This document shows, in pieces, positions 15,354-23,011 of a stretch of DNA of 64,000 nucleotides (within the stretch, counting starts at the first letter, position 1; each line of letters begins with the position of its first letter). Location of the stretch: positions 1 to 64,000 of the forward strand of contig CAVVPD010000005.1 of assembly GCA_963750045.1 (NCBI GenBank), in the 5' to 3' direction. The position numbers and the translations under genes are program-made. Under the pieces are notes generated by a model. The model saw nothing but the letters and a program-made list of their open reading frames with translations. It did no database searches and was not told the DNA's origin. This DNA is from DASUAS01 sp963750045 (lineage in GTDB: Bacteria > Actinomycetota > Acidimicrobiia > IMCC26256 > DASPTH01).

Positions 15354-16383
15354 TCACCCGCGGAGCGGGATGCGCCACTCGAGGATGGAACCCCCGGCCG
15401 GTCCCCGCACGAGGGCGCACGTTCCCCCCAGGTCCTGGGCGCGTTCGGAGAGGTTGCGGAGTCCGTTGCCGGTCCTGAGCGCGTCATCGGCACCGACGCC
15501 GTCGTCCACCACCTCGATCCGGAACTCCCCGGACGCGGCGACGACGCGGACGTCGACCGTAGTGGCCTGCGCGTGGCGGGCGACGTTCGACAGCGCCTCG
15601 CGGAGGACTGCCAGCACGGGTTCCGCGATCGAACGGCCGAGCGTGTCGACGGGTCCGTCGAAGCGGATCCGGGGCTCGAACCGGAGCGCCGGGCGAGCCT
15701 CGGCCGCCACGCGCAGCATCTCGGCGCGGAGCCCGGAAGTGCGGTGCTCGCGGTCCTGCAGATCGAAGATCACGGACCGGAGCTGGCGGATGGTGTCGTC
15801 GAGGTCGTCCACCACGCTGGTGATGCGCGCGGCGACGTCGGGATCGGCGCGTGCGATGGAACCCTCGAGGGCCATGCCGGCCGCGAAGAGCCGCTGGATC
15901 ACGTGGTCGTGCAGGTCACGGGCGATCCGCTCGCGCTCCTCGAGCAGCTGCAGGTCCTCCTCTGCGGCGGCGCAGCAGGATCTCGGCGTCGCGCCGGGCG
16001 GTGATGTCGCGCACCACCGCGATGATGCGGTGCTCGTCGAGCGGGCTGAGGCTCACCTCGACCGGGAAGTCCGTGCCGTCCTTGCGGCGCCCGACGAGAT
16101 CGAGGCCCATGCCCATCGGGCGCGTGTGCGGGTCGGCGGCGTAGCGCGCCCGGTGGTCTCGGTGTCGCGACCGGACGCGCTCGGGGAGTAGGCACTCCAC
16201 CGATCGGCCGATCAGCTCGGTGCGGTCGTAGCCGAAGAGGGCTTCGGTCTGGCGGTTCACGAGCATGATCACGCCCGCGCCGTCGACCAGTGCGAACCCG
16301 TCGGGCGCCGCCTCGAGAATGCCCCAGAAGACCGCGGCGTCGTGGCCTTCGCCCGCACCGGACGCGGGTGCCGGCTGGGACAT
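15354..16383 (-). CDS. PAS-domain sensor histidine kinase (DosS/NarX-like, HisKA_3), one frameshift
   Basis: The ATG at 16383 has GGAGG 6 bases upstream. Residues about 15-130 form a PAS domain (ILEAAPDGFALVD, LFGYDRTELIGRSVE, DFPVEVSLSPLDEHRIIAVV then RDIT). Next come a dimerisation helix with the phospho-acceptor His, ERERIARDLHDHVIQRLFAA, and a HATPase_c domain (VLREALSNVARHAQA, VVDDGVGADDA, GNGLRNLSERA). The helix is reached only by allowing one extra base near 15965-15975. With the adjacent DosR-like regulator it forms a likely redox or signal-responsive pair. The signal sensed by the single PAS domain is unknown; no GAF haem domain is visible. Confidence 0.85.
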
Positions 16384-16433
16384 CGGACCTCCACGCTCGT
16401 CGGTGCGGTTGTGACGGCGCGACTCTACCGTCG

Positions 16434-16453
16434 GTCGGGACGTTCGGCCCTGG
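16434..16453. promoter_or_regulatory. candidate DosR-box-like operator in a divergent promoter
   Basis: The 20-mer GTCGGGACGTTCGGCCCTGG lies between the divergent starts of the sensor kinase (16383, minus) and the CBS protein (16486, plus). Compared with the published mycobacterial DosR box TTSGGGACTWWAGTCCCSAA it keeps GGGAC and CCC at the right spacing, about 13 of 20 positions by eye. Its position beside a DosR-like regulator locus supports it, but the match is imperfect in a GC-rich background. Confidence 0.35.
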
Positions 16454-16485
16454 CTCGACGCGTCCCGACGGGCGACGATCCGGTC

Positions 16486-16941
16486 ATGACGTCCGCGTCG
16501 AACCCGCGGGAGGCCGTGCCGGTCGAAGCGCTGCTCCTGCCGCCACCGGTCTGGCTCGACGAGCGCGCAAGCCTGCATCACGTCGCCCGCACGATGTGCG
16601 ACGCCGCGGTGTCGGCGGTGATCATCGGCCCCGATGCGGCGATCGTGACCGAACGTGACGTGGTCCGCGCGCTGGCCGCGGGTGAAGCACCCGACGCCCC
16701 GGCGCTGGCGTACTCGTCATCGGGGATCCTGAGCCTGCCGGGCGAGGCCTCGGTTGCGCACGCGCTCGCGGCGATGCTGGATGCGGGGGTGCGCCACATC
16801 GTGATCGTCGACGCCGCCGGCGTCCCGTCGGCGGTGCTGCCGCTGTCGGCGGCCGCAGCGGTCGTGCTGGACGCGACCGTGATCCCGAACTGGCTCTCTG
16901 CGCTCCGCATCGTGCTTCGGGTCGAATCGGTCGATTCGTGA
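16486..16941 (+). CDS. CBS-domain-pair protein
   Basis: The 151-residue protein consists of two consecutive CBS repeats. The first reads PVWLDERASLHHVARTMCDA then VSAVIIGPDAAIVTERDVVR. The second reads GILSLPGEASVAHALAAM then LDAGVRHIVIVDAAGVPSAV. CBS pairs bind adenosyl nucleotides and act as energy or redox sensors. The mycobacterial CBS-pair protein Hrp1 belongs to the DosR regulon, which fits this location beside a DosR/DosS-like locus. It is translationally coupled to the next gene by a GTGA overlap. Confidence 0.85.
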   Translation: MTSASNPREAVPVEALLLPPPVWLDERASLHHVARTMCDAAVSAVIIGPDAAIVTERDVVRALAAGEAPDAPALAYSSSGILSLPGEASVAHALAAMLDAGVRHIVIVDAAGVPSAVLPLSAAAAVVLDATVIPNWLSALRIVLRVESVDS

Positions 16942-17591
16942 CCGGGCGACCGTGCCGGGCCGTGGCCGCGCTGGGCGCGGGTCTCGCCCTCGGCGCGGTC
17001 GTGGTCTACGTCCGGAAGGTCGAGCCGTGGCTACGGCGCTGGGGTGCCACCGACGACGAGGTGCGCGGGCCGCTCGTGGTCGACGAGGTCGTCGCGCCCG
17101 GTGCCGTGGCGGTCACGCGGGCGATCACGGTGAACGCGCCGATCGCCGACGTGTGGCCATGGCTCGCGCAGATCGGTCAGGACCGGGCGGGGTTCTACAG
17201 CTACGCGCTGCTCGAGAACCTGGTGGGTGCGGGGATGCACAACGCCGACTCGCTCGTGCCCGCATGGCAGATGCGCAGCGCGGGGGACACGGTCTGGTTG
17301 GCGAGCGAACGCCGCTGGCACGAGCGGGGCCGCCAGGTCGCCGCGGTGGTCGACCCGCCACACGCGCTCGTGCTTGTCTCACCGCTCGACTGGGCGCGCC
17401 TGCAGCGGGGAGCGCGTGCTACGGGTGCCTGGGGCTTCGTCCTCGAGCAGAGGGGTGAGTCCCGGACGCGGCTGCTGGTCCGGTCGTCGGGCGGAGCGGT
17501 CGGCACGCACGTCTTCGACGGCATCCACTTCCTGATGGAGCAGAAGATGATCCGCGGGCTGCGGGATCGCGCCGAAGCGGCCACGAGCTGA
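16938..17591 (+). CDS. SRPBCC (START-like) family membrane-anchored protein
   Basis: The 217-residue protein begins at GTG 16938, inside the stop of the CBS gene. An N-terminal hydrophobic helix (AVAALGAGLALGAVVVYV) precedes an SRPBCC/polyketide-cyclase-like domain: VTRAITVNAPIADVWPWLAQ, then IGQDRAGFYSYALLENL and a long C-terminal helix after GGAVGTHVFDGIHFLMEQKM. Members bind hydrophobic ligands in a cavity. The coupling to the CBS gene suggests joint expression, possibly in a stress or dormancy response. The ligand is unknown. Confidence 0.8.
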   Translation: MTGRPCRAVAALGAGLALGAVVVYVRKVEPWLRRWGATDDEVRGPLVVDEVVAPGAVAVTRAITVNAPIADVWPWLAQIGQDRAGFYSYALLENLVGAGMHNADSLVPAWQMRSAGDTVWLASERRWHERGRQVAAVVDPPHALVLVSPLDWARLQRGARATGAWGFVLEQRGESRTRLLVRSSGGAVGTHVFDGIHFLMEQKMIRGLRDRAEAATS

Positions 17592-17638
17592 ACGGCGATC
17601 GCCCTACAGCCGACCTTCCGGTGGCCGACAATACGCGG

Positions 17639-18562
17639 ATGCAGACTCCGCGCAGGTTTCGTCGCGTCCTGGTGGTGCTCGCCACCGCCACCGTGGGCCT
17701 CGGCGCGCTGGCCGCCACCGCCTCCGCGGCCGATCCGCCGAGCACCACGACCAGCAACGGCATCACGCGCGCCGCGCTCGGCCAGGCGTCGCCGGAGAAC
17801 GCGCCAGGACAGGTGCTCTACCTGCAACGTGTGACCATCGCGCCGGGGGCCAAACTGGTGGAGCACTTCCACGAGGGCACCCAGGTCGCTCGGATCGTGT
17901 CCGGGGTCCTCACCTACGACATCGCGTCCGGCAGCGCCACGCTCACCCATGTCGACGGCGAGTCGGAATCGCTCACCGGGCCGACGACGGTCAAGCTGCG
18001 TCCGGGCGAGAGCCTGGTGGAGACGCAGGGCCTCGTCCACCACGGCAGCAACGCGGGCAAGAAGCGAGTGGTCATCGAGCTCGCCGCGCTCCTCCAGGAG
18101 GGCGCGGCCCTCGCGACGCCCGTCGGGGAGGGCGCGACGGGTACGCCGCTCACGTTGACGGCCGACCTCGAGTCGCAGTCCCGCACGTTGCACACGGCCG
18201 GCGCGGACGACTCCGTCGTGTACGGCTGGAACCTCCTCACCGGTACGGCCACCTTCGAAGGCGCGCCGGTCGCGGTCGAGATGCTCGGCAACGTCAGCTA
18301 TGTGAAGGGCAGCGGCCCGATCTTCGGCTTCGTCACCTACACGTTCGGCGACGGCTCCACGCTCGGCGTGCAGATGCAGGGTTCGGCCACCTCGTCGGCC
18401 GACGGCTCGAACACCCAGTTCGCGGCGACCCTCGGAGTGGTCGGGGGGACCGGGAGATACGTCCGCGCCACCGGGACCGGCACGTTCGCCGGCTCGCGCC
18501 GGGCGGATCTCGGCACGACCGTGGCCGCGACCTTCGATCTCACCGTCGCCGGGGCCAGCTGA
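17639..18562 (+). CDS. secreted protein: cupin domain plus allene-oxide-cyclase/dirigent-like barrel
   Basis: The 307-residue product from ATG 17639 has a signal peptide (basic start, VLVVLATATVGLGALAATAS, cleavage near ASAADPP). Residues about 40-150 form a cupin: LYLQRVTIAPGAKLVEHFHE, then LRPGESLVETQGLVHHGSN; the His residues could bind metal. Residues about 190-305 contain GSGPIFGFVTYTFGDGSTLG and VVGGTGRYVRATGTGTFAG, similar to the lipocalin-like barrel of allene oxide cyclase and dirigent-type proteins. I do not know a characterised protein with both. It is preceded by the SRPBCC gene and followed by an enoyl-CoA hydratase. Confidence 0.75.
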   Translation: MQTPRRFRRVLVVLATATVGLGALAATASAADPPSTTTSNGITRAALGQASPENAPGQVLYLQRVTIAPGAKLVEHFHEGTQVARIVSGVLTYDIASGSATLTHVDGESESLTGPTTVKLRPGESLVETQGLVHHGSNAGKKRVVIELAALLQEGAALATPVGEGATGTPLTLTADLESQSRTLHTAGADDSVVYGWNLLTGTATFEGAPVAVEMLGNVSYVKGSGPIFGFVTYTFGDGSTLGVQMQGSATSSADGSNTQFAATLGVVGGTGRYVRATGTGTFAGSRRADLGTTVAATFDLTVAGAS

Positions 18563-18591
18563 TCCACAACCGTTCGGCGTAGATTCTCGCC

Positions 18592-19390
18592 GTGAGCACC
18601 ACGACTCCACCGGGATCCGTGCGCGTCGACTACGAGGATCACCTGGCGGTGATCACCGTCGACCGTCCTGACCGTCTCAACGCCATGAGCGACTTCATGG
18701 AGGGTCAGTTCTGGGGCGCGTTCGAGGAGGTGGAGCAACGCGACGACGTCTACTGCGTGCTGTGGCGCGCCGAAGGCCGCGCGTTCTCGGCCGGTCGTGA
18801 CGTCGCCGAGCTCGGCAACCGGGGCCCCGGCGAGAGCGACTACCAGTACATCGCGATCGGTCACGGCTTCACTCACCGTTTCCTCGTACCGCCCCGCGTC
18901 CCGGTGGTGTGTGCGATCCAGGGCTGGTGCATCGGCGGGATGTGGGAGCGGACCTTGCTGTGCGACGTGCGCATCGCCGCCGACGATGCGAAGTTCAGGC
19001 TGCCGGAGCTCGCGCACGGCCTGATCCCCGACTCCGGGGGGACGGCCCGCCTGTTCCAGATGTGTGGTCCGGGTCTCGTCAGCGACCTGGTGCTCACCAC
19101 CCGTGTTCTCGACGCCGAGGAGGCACTGCGCCACGGGATCGTGTCGCGGGTCGTGCCTCGGGCGGAGCTCGACGAGCACGCGCGGCAGGCGGCGTCGACC
19201 ATCGCGCAGATGTCGCCGCTCGCCGTGCGTGCGTGGCGCCAGGGCCTGCTCGACGTCGCGACGCCGCCGATCACCAGAGCGTTGCACGACGAGCTCCTGG
19301 CCCAGATGCTCGTCTACACCTCGGACGACTTCGCCGAATTCGAAGCGGGCGCGAGCCGAGGACCGCCCACCCCAGTTCCGCATCACCTGA
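18592..19390 (+). CDS. enoyl-CoA hydratase/isomerase family protein, 3' frameshift
   Basis: This crotonase-fold protein starts at GTG 18592. It has the CoA-binding GRAFSAGRDVAEL, the oxyanion loop GWCIGGMWERTLLCD (Glu at the first catalytic position) and FRLPELAHGLIPDSGGTARL (Glu at the second). Near 19345-19352 the frame shifts: the other frame gives the usual family end ARAEDRPPQFRIT and stops at 19390. Without the shift the frame runs to 19485 into the antisense of the convergent hydratase. The corrected length of about 265 residues is normal. Both catalytic glutamates suggest a true hydratase. Confidence 0.85.
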
Positions 19391-19414
19391 GCGACGTGCC
19401 CACCGTTGGCGCGC

Positions 19415-20221
19415 TCACATCCGCGTCCAGGTCGGGTCACGCTTCTCGACGAACGCCCGGCCGGCCTCGGTCATGTTGCCGGTGAACGTGCCGAGCACCT
19501 GTGTGCGGTTCTCGAGCTCCATGGCGTGGCGCAGGCTCGGCGCGTCGAGGTTCGCCCACATCCCGAGCTTGGTGGTGTAGACGCCGTACTCGCTGTTCTC
19601 GGCGATGGCATCGCCGAGCTCGACGGCCGTCTCGATGAGTGCGGCGCGCGGCACGACACGGTTGAGCATCCCGAAGCGCATCGCCTCGTCGGCGCTGAAG
19701 TGACGGCCGGTGAGCATGAGCTCGGCCGCGATGGTGGGTCCGACCACGCGAGGCAACCAGTAGCTGCTACCGACGTCGCACGTGGACAGCCCCACGCGGA
19801 TGAACTGTGCGCCGAAGAACGCGTCGTCGCTCGCGACCCTGAGGTCGCAAGCAAGCGCGATCGCCAGACCGCCGCCCACGGCCGCGCCGTGCACCGCGGC
19901 AATGACGGGCTGAGGGAGCTCGTGGATCGCGAGCATCAATTGCGCGAGGTGGTCCTGGATGAAGTGGATCGCGCCAACCGGGCCGCGGTCGCGTGCAGCC
20001 CCGGGGGCCGTGTCGTGACCGGTCATGTTCGCGCCCGCGCAGAAGCCGCGACCCCGCCCGGTGATCACCACGACCCGCACCGAGCGATCGAGACGCAGGC
20101 CACCGAACGCGGCGCGCAACTCCTCGACCATCCCGGTGGTGAGCGCGTTGTACCGGTCGGGATCGTGCAGCTCCACGAGAGCGACGTCGTCGCTCACCGA
20201 AGAGACGGAGACGAGGCTCAC
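19415..20221 (-). CDS. enoyl-CoA hydratase/isomerase family protein lacking the hydratase glutamates
   Basis: Starting at GTG 20221, the 268-residue protein has crotonase features: VVVITGRGRGFCAGANMTG, HGAAVGGGLAIALACDLRVA and VGLSTCDVGSSYWLPRVVG. The first Glu position reads Ala (GGLAIAL) and the second is also not Glu (FGAQFIRVGL). The conserved Asp in CDVGSS aligns with the Asp used by dienoyl-CoA isomerase-like members. It is therefore more likely an isomerase or another crotonase than a hydratase. It follows the 20232-21335 gene by 10 bp on the same strand. Confidence 0.82.
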   Translation of the reverse strand: MSLVSVSSVSDDVALVELHDPDRYNALTTGMVEELRAAFGGLRLDRSVRVVVITGRGRGFCAGANMTGHDTAPGAARDRGPVGAIHFIQDHLAQLMLAIHELPQPVIAAVHGAAVGGGLAIALACDLRVASDDAFFGAQFIRVGLSTCDVGSSYWLPRVVGPTIAAELMLTGRHFSADEAMRFGMLNRVVPRAALIETAVELGDAIAENSEYGVYTTKLGMWANLDAPSLRHAMELENRTQVLGTFTGNMTEAGRAFVEKRDPTWTRM

Positions 20222-20231
20222 CGGTCTCCGG

Positions 20232-21335
20232 TCACGGCGCGACGGACAGGAGGTCGGTGAAGCCCGTCGGCGCGTGGGCGCCGATGCTGGCGTGTTCGAA
20301 CAGACCCCACCCGACGGCGCCGTCACAGACCGCGCGCGCGACGTGGTCGATGTTGCCGAACGGTATGCGGGACACGACCGCGGGGTCGGTGAGGTCGACG
20401 GTGACGGCCTCCGCCCAGCCCGCGCCCTTCCACTGGCCGTGGGCCCATTCGGCGTCGCCGTACCCCGGCCCGAGGTGCAGGGGCACGAATCCCAGCGTCT
20501 CGATCTGCACCGTCACGGGATTCCCGCGCGGGTCGTGCAGGCGCAGGGTCGCGCCCTCGGGGTGGCGGGTGCCCGACCGGTAGCGGATGTCGTAGACCGG
20601 CCAGCCGAGTTGCTCGATCCGGCCGTCGGCCCAGACCCGCTTGGCGTCGTTGAGGGTGCGGTGCCCGTCGGGCTGCTCCTGGGCCATGACGATGATCGAG
20701 AACTCGTCGAAGCGCAACGGGGCATAGAGCCACCAGAAGCCGTGGCCTTCGGTGGCCTCGGCGGTACGACCCGGCGCATCGGCGTCACCCACCGGGCGGA
20801 TGCCCCACGACCGGTCCCGGCTGCCCAGCCAGGTCGACGGTTCGACGACGAGCGTCTCGCCGGCGACGCGGACCTCACCGGTCCACGTGCCGAGCTGCGC
20901 GAAGCGCGTGCTCTGGAGGATGGTCCGGAACCCGTTGCTGATCAGGTGAGGCTCCTCCTCGACCGCGGGGAACGACCCCTCCCAGGTGATGTCGAGACCG
21001 ACACCGTGGTCGTCGGCGTCGCACACGACCCGGACCCTCTGCAGCGGTTCGAGCACGTCGATGCGGTACGGGCCGACCTGCTGGTGCATGCGGTCGGGGC
21101 CGAGCGCGTCGGAGAAGCGCGCGGTGTGGACCGTGTCGCCGCGCTTCACCGTCGCGTACGCGTCGACGACGCCCAGGTTGGCGTAGGTCCCGAGCCCGGT
21201 GATCACGAAGACGTCGCCGGTGCGGTCGTGCGCGTTGAAGTAGCAGCGATCGTAGAAGTTCTTGTCACTGGTACCCACCTGGCTCATCGACTGGGGGGTC
21301 TGGTGGACGGGGAACTCGTCGAGCGGGTGCAGCAT
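20232..21335 (-). CDS. conserved hypothetical protein, actinobacterial ligand-binding-like family
   Basis: The 367-residue protein starts MLHPLDEFPVHQTPQSM and contains DKNFYDRCYFNAHDRTGDVF, GTYANLGVVDAYATV, a central DITWEGSFPAVEEEPH and SRDRSWGIRPVGD, then GFWWLYAPLRFDEF. I recognise the pattern as a widespread actinobacterial family found beside lipid and steroid genes. It looks like two similar beta-rich halves, but I know no assigned function. It has no signal peptide or membrane helix. It probably forms an operon with the downstream crotonase. Confidence 0.75.
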   Translation of the reverse strand: MLHPLDEFPVHQTPQSMSQVGTSDKNFYDRCYFNAHDRTGDVFVITGLGTYANLGVVDAYATVKRGDTVHTARFSDALGPDRMHQQVGPYRIDVLEPLQRVRVVCDADDHGVGLDITWEGSFPAVEEEPHLISNGFRTILQSTRFAQLGTWTGEVRVAGETLVVEPSTWLGSRDRSWGIRPVGDADAPGRTAEATEGHGFWWLYAPLRFDEFSIIVMAQEQPDGHRTLNDAKRVWADGRIEQLGWPVYDIRYRSGTRHPEGATLRLHDPRGNPVTVQIETLGFVPLHLGPGYGDAEWAHGQWKGAGWAEAVTVDLTDPAVVSRIPFGNIDHVARAVCDGAVGWGLFEHASIGAHAPTGFTDLLSVAP

Positions 21336-21451
21336 GGTCGGAAAGCTAGTTCTCCCGGCCGAGCACCGGCCCGGGCCCGGCTTCTCGGCGTCCGGCCGTC
21401 CGGGCACCGTAGAGTGCTCGGACGGTTCACGCCTCGCGAAGGAGTGTTGGG

Positions 21452-21721
21452 ATGGACGAATCCGTGATCGGCCCGGCACTCGACGAGATCCGTGGCCTGG
21501 TCCAGGCCGACGGTGGAGACATGTTGCTCACCGCGGTCGACAGCGACACGATCGCGCTCCAGTTGGTGGTGGAGGGCGCGAGCTGCGTGGAGTGCGTGAT
21601 GCCGCGAGAGTTCCTCGAGCAGGTCGCGCTCGACGTGTTCCGGCGCGGTGGGGTCGCCGTCGACGCGGTCACCGTCGACGATCCGCGCGAGCATCCCGAC
21701 TTCGTCATGCCCGAACACTGA
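21452..21721 (+). CDS. NifU C-terminal-domain (Nfu-type) iron-sulfur protein
   Basis: The 89-residue protein matches the Nfu/NifU C-terminal domain: IRGLVQADGGDMLLTAVD followed by VEGASCVECVMPREFLEQ, with the CxxC pair (CVEC) that holds a transient Fe-S cluster. A GGAGTG ribosome-binding site precedes ATG 21452. Nfu proteins deliver clusters to apo-enzymes. This single-domain form ends with an unusual acidic tail (DDPREHPDFVMPEH). It stands 32 bp before an SDR gene and may be cotranscribed with it. Confidence 0.85.
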   Translation: MDESVIGPALDEIRGLVQADGGDMLLTAVDSDTIALQLVVEGASCVECVMPREFLEQVALDVFRRGGVAVDAVTVDDPREHPDFVMPEH

Positions 21722-21753
21722 GAGCCACGACGCCCAGAGGAGAGGACCCTGCG

Positions 21754-22533
21754 ATGCGACTCGAAGGCCGGGTAGCGATCATCACCGGCGGCGGGAGCGG
21801 GATCGGCACTGCGTACGCGCGCCGGTTCGTCGCCGAGGGCGCCAAGGTCGTGATCGCCGACATCGGCGTCGAACAAGGCGAGGCCGCGGCGGAAGAGCTG
21901 TCGGAACTGGGCGACGCACTCTTCGTCCGGACCGACATCGCCGAGCCTGCGAGCGCCCAGGCCGCGGTCGATGCCGCCCTGGACCGGTTCGGGCGTGTCG
22001 ACATCCTGGTGAACAACGCGGCCATCTACGGCGAGTACGAGGGCACCAACCACAGCCTCGAGTACCTGAAGCAGGTGTTCGACGTGAACGTGCACGGCCA
22101 GTGGGTGATGGCATCGGCGGTCGCTCCACACCTGGTGCAGCAGCGGTGGGGTCGCATCATCAACATCGCGTCGATCGCGGCGTACCTGCACCAACTCGGT
22201 GCCCTCGGCGACCCCGACGACTTCACGCTCGGCAACTACGCCTACAGCTTGTCGAAGTGGGGTGTCCTCGGTCTGACGCGGCACATGGCCGGCCAACTCG
22301 GTCAGTTCAACGTGACGGTCAACTGCATCGCGCCCGGGCTCGTGAACACCGCGGCCACCGAGAAGCAGGTGCCCGCCGACTTCCAGCCGATGTTCGCCAC
22401 GATGTCGGCGATGCGGCGCAACACCGAGCCCGAGCACATGGTCGGACCCGCGGTGTTCTTCGCGTCGAGCGACGCCGACCTGGTCAACGGCCAGGTGCTG
22501 GTGGTCGACGGCGGCAACATCATGCCGGTCTGA
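21754..22533 (+). CDS. SDR family NAD-dependent oxidoreductase
   Basis: The 259-residue classical SDR has IITGGGSGIGTAYARRF, an Asp after the second strand (VVIADIG, suggesting NAD), NNAAIYGEY, catalytic NIASIAAY followed by NYAYSLSKWG (Y and K) and the end NGQVLVVDGGNIMPV. The start at 21754 has an AGAGGAGAGG site about 9 bases upstream. It is followed 25 bp later by a SnoaL-like gene. The substrate is probably a hydroxy-acyl or alicyclic alcohol, without further evidence. Confidence 0.92.
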   Translation: MRLEGRVAIITGGGSGIGTAYARRFVAEGAKVVIADIGVEQGEAAAEELSELGDALFVRTDIAEPASAQAAVDAALDRFGRVDILVNNAAIYGEYEGTNHSLEYLKQVFDVNVHGQWVMASAVAPHLVQQRWGRIINIASIAAYLHQLGALGDPDDFTLGNYAYSLSKWGVLGLTRHMAGQLGQFNVTVNCIAPGLVNTAATEKQVPADFQPMFATMSAMRRNTEPEHMVGPAVFFASSDADLVNGQVLVVDGGNIMPV

Positions 22534-22558
22534 TCGACGGAACATGACGAAAGGATCG

Positions 22559-22981
22559 ATGGACATGGGAGCCGACGCCGAGATCCGCACCGTGCTCGCG
22601 CGTATCGCGCAGCTCGCCGACACCGGCGACCTCGACGAGTACCTCACGATGTTCACCGCCGACGCGGTGTGGGCCATGCCCGACAACCCGCTCCTGGGAG
22701 TGGCTGCGAACTCGCGTCAGGGCCACGCGGCGATCCTCGAGGGCGCTCGGGAGCGCCGGGCCAGCGGGCTCCAGGGCCCGGGGACCGATACCCGCCACGT
22801 GCTCACCACGCTGGCGATCGACGTCGTGGGAGACGAACACGCGAACGCGCGCTCCTACTTCCTGTTCTTCGGGACGACGAGCACGGCCCCGACGCTGCGG
22901 AGCATGGGTCAGTACGACGACGTCCTCGTCAAGGGAGAGCGCGGCTGGCAGCTCGCGCACCGCACCATCACCATGGGTTGA
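22559..22981 (+). CDS. SnoaL-like (NTF2-fold) protein
   Basis: The product is about 140 residues: RTVLARIAQLADTGDLDEYL, TMFTADAVWAMPD, then an insertion and YFLFFGTTSTAPTL with GERGWQLAHRTITMG. It is a SnoaL_4-type domain used by small ring-hydroxylating-dioxygenase beta-like or isomerase proteins. Three ATGs are in frame (22544, 22559, 22565). 22559 is preferred because AAAGGA lies just upstream. It probably forms an operon with the upstream SDR. The bases around the stop codon are duplicated (CACCATGGGTTGA at 22969 and 22987). Confidence 0.75.
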   Translation: MDMGADAEIRTVLARIAQLADTGDLDEYLTMFTADAVWAMPDNPLLGVAANSRQGHAAILEGARERRASGLQGPGTDTRHVLTTLAIDVVGDEHANARSYFLFFGTTSTAPTLRSMGQYDDVLVKGERGWQLAHRTITMG

Positions 22982-23011
22982 TCCTGCACCATGGGTTGAA
23001 TCCGGCGCCGG

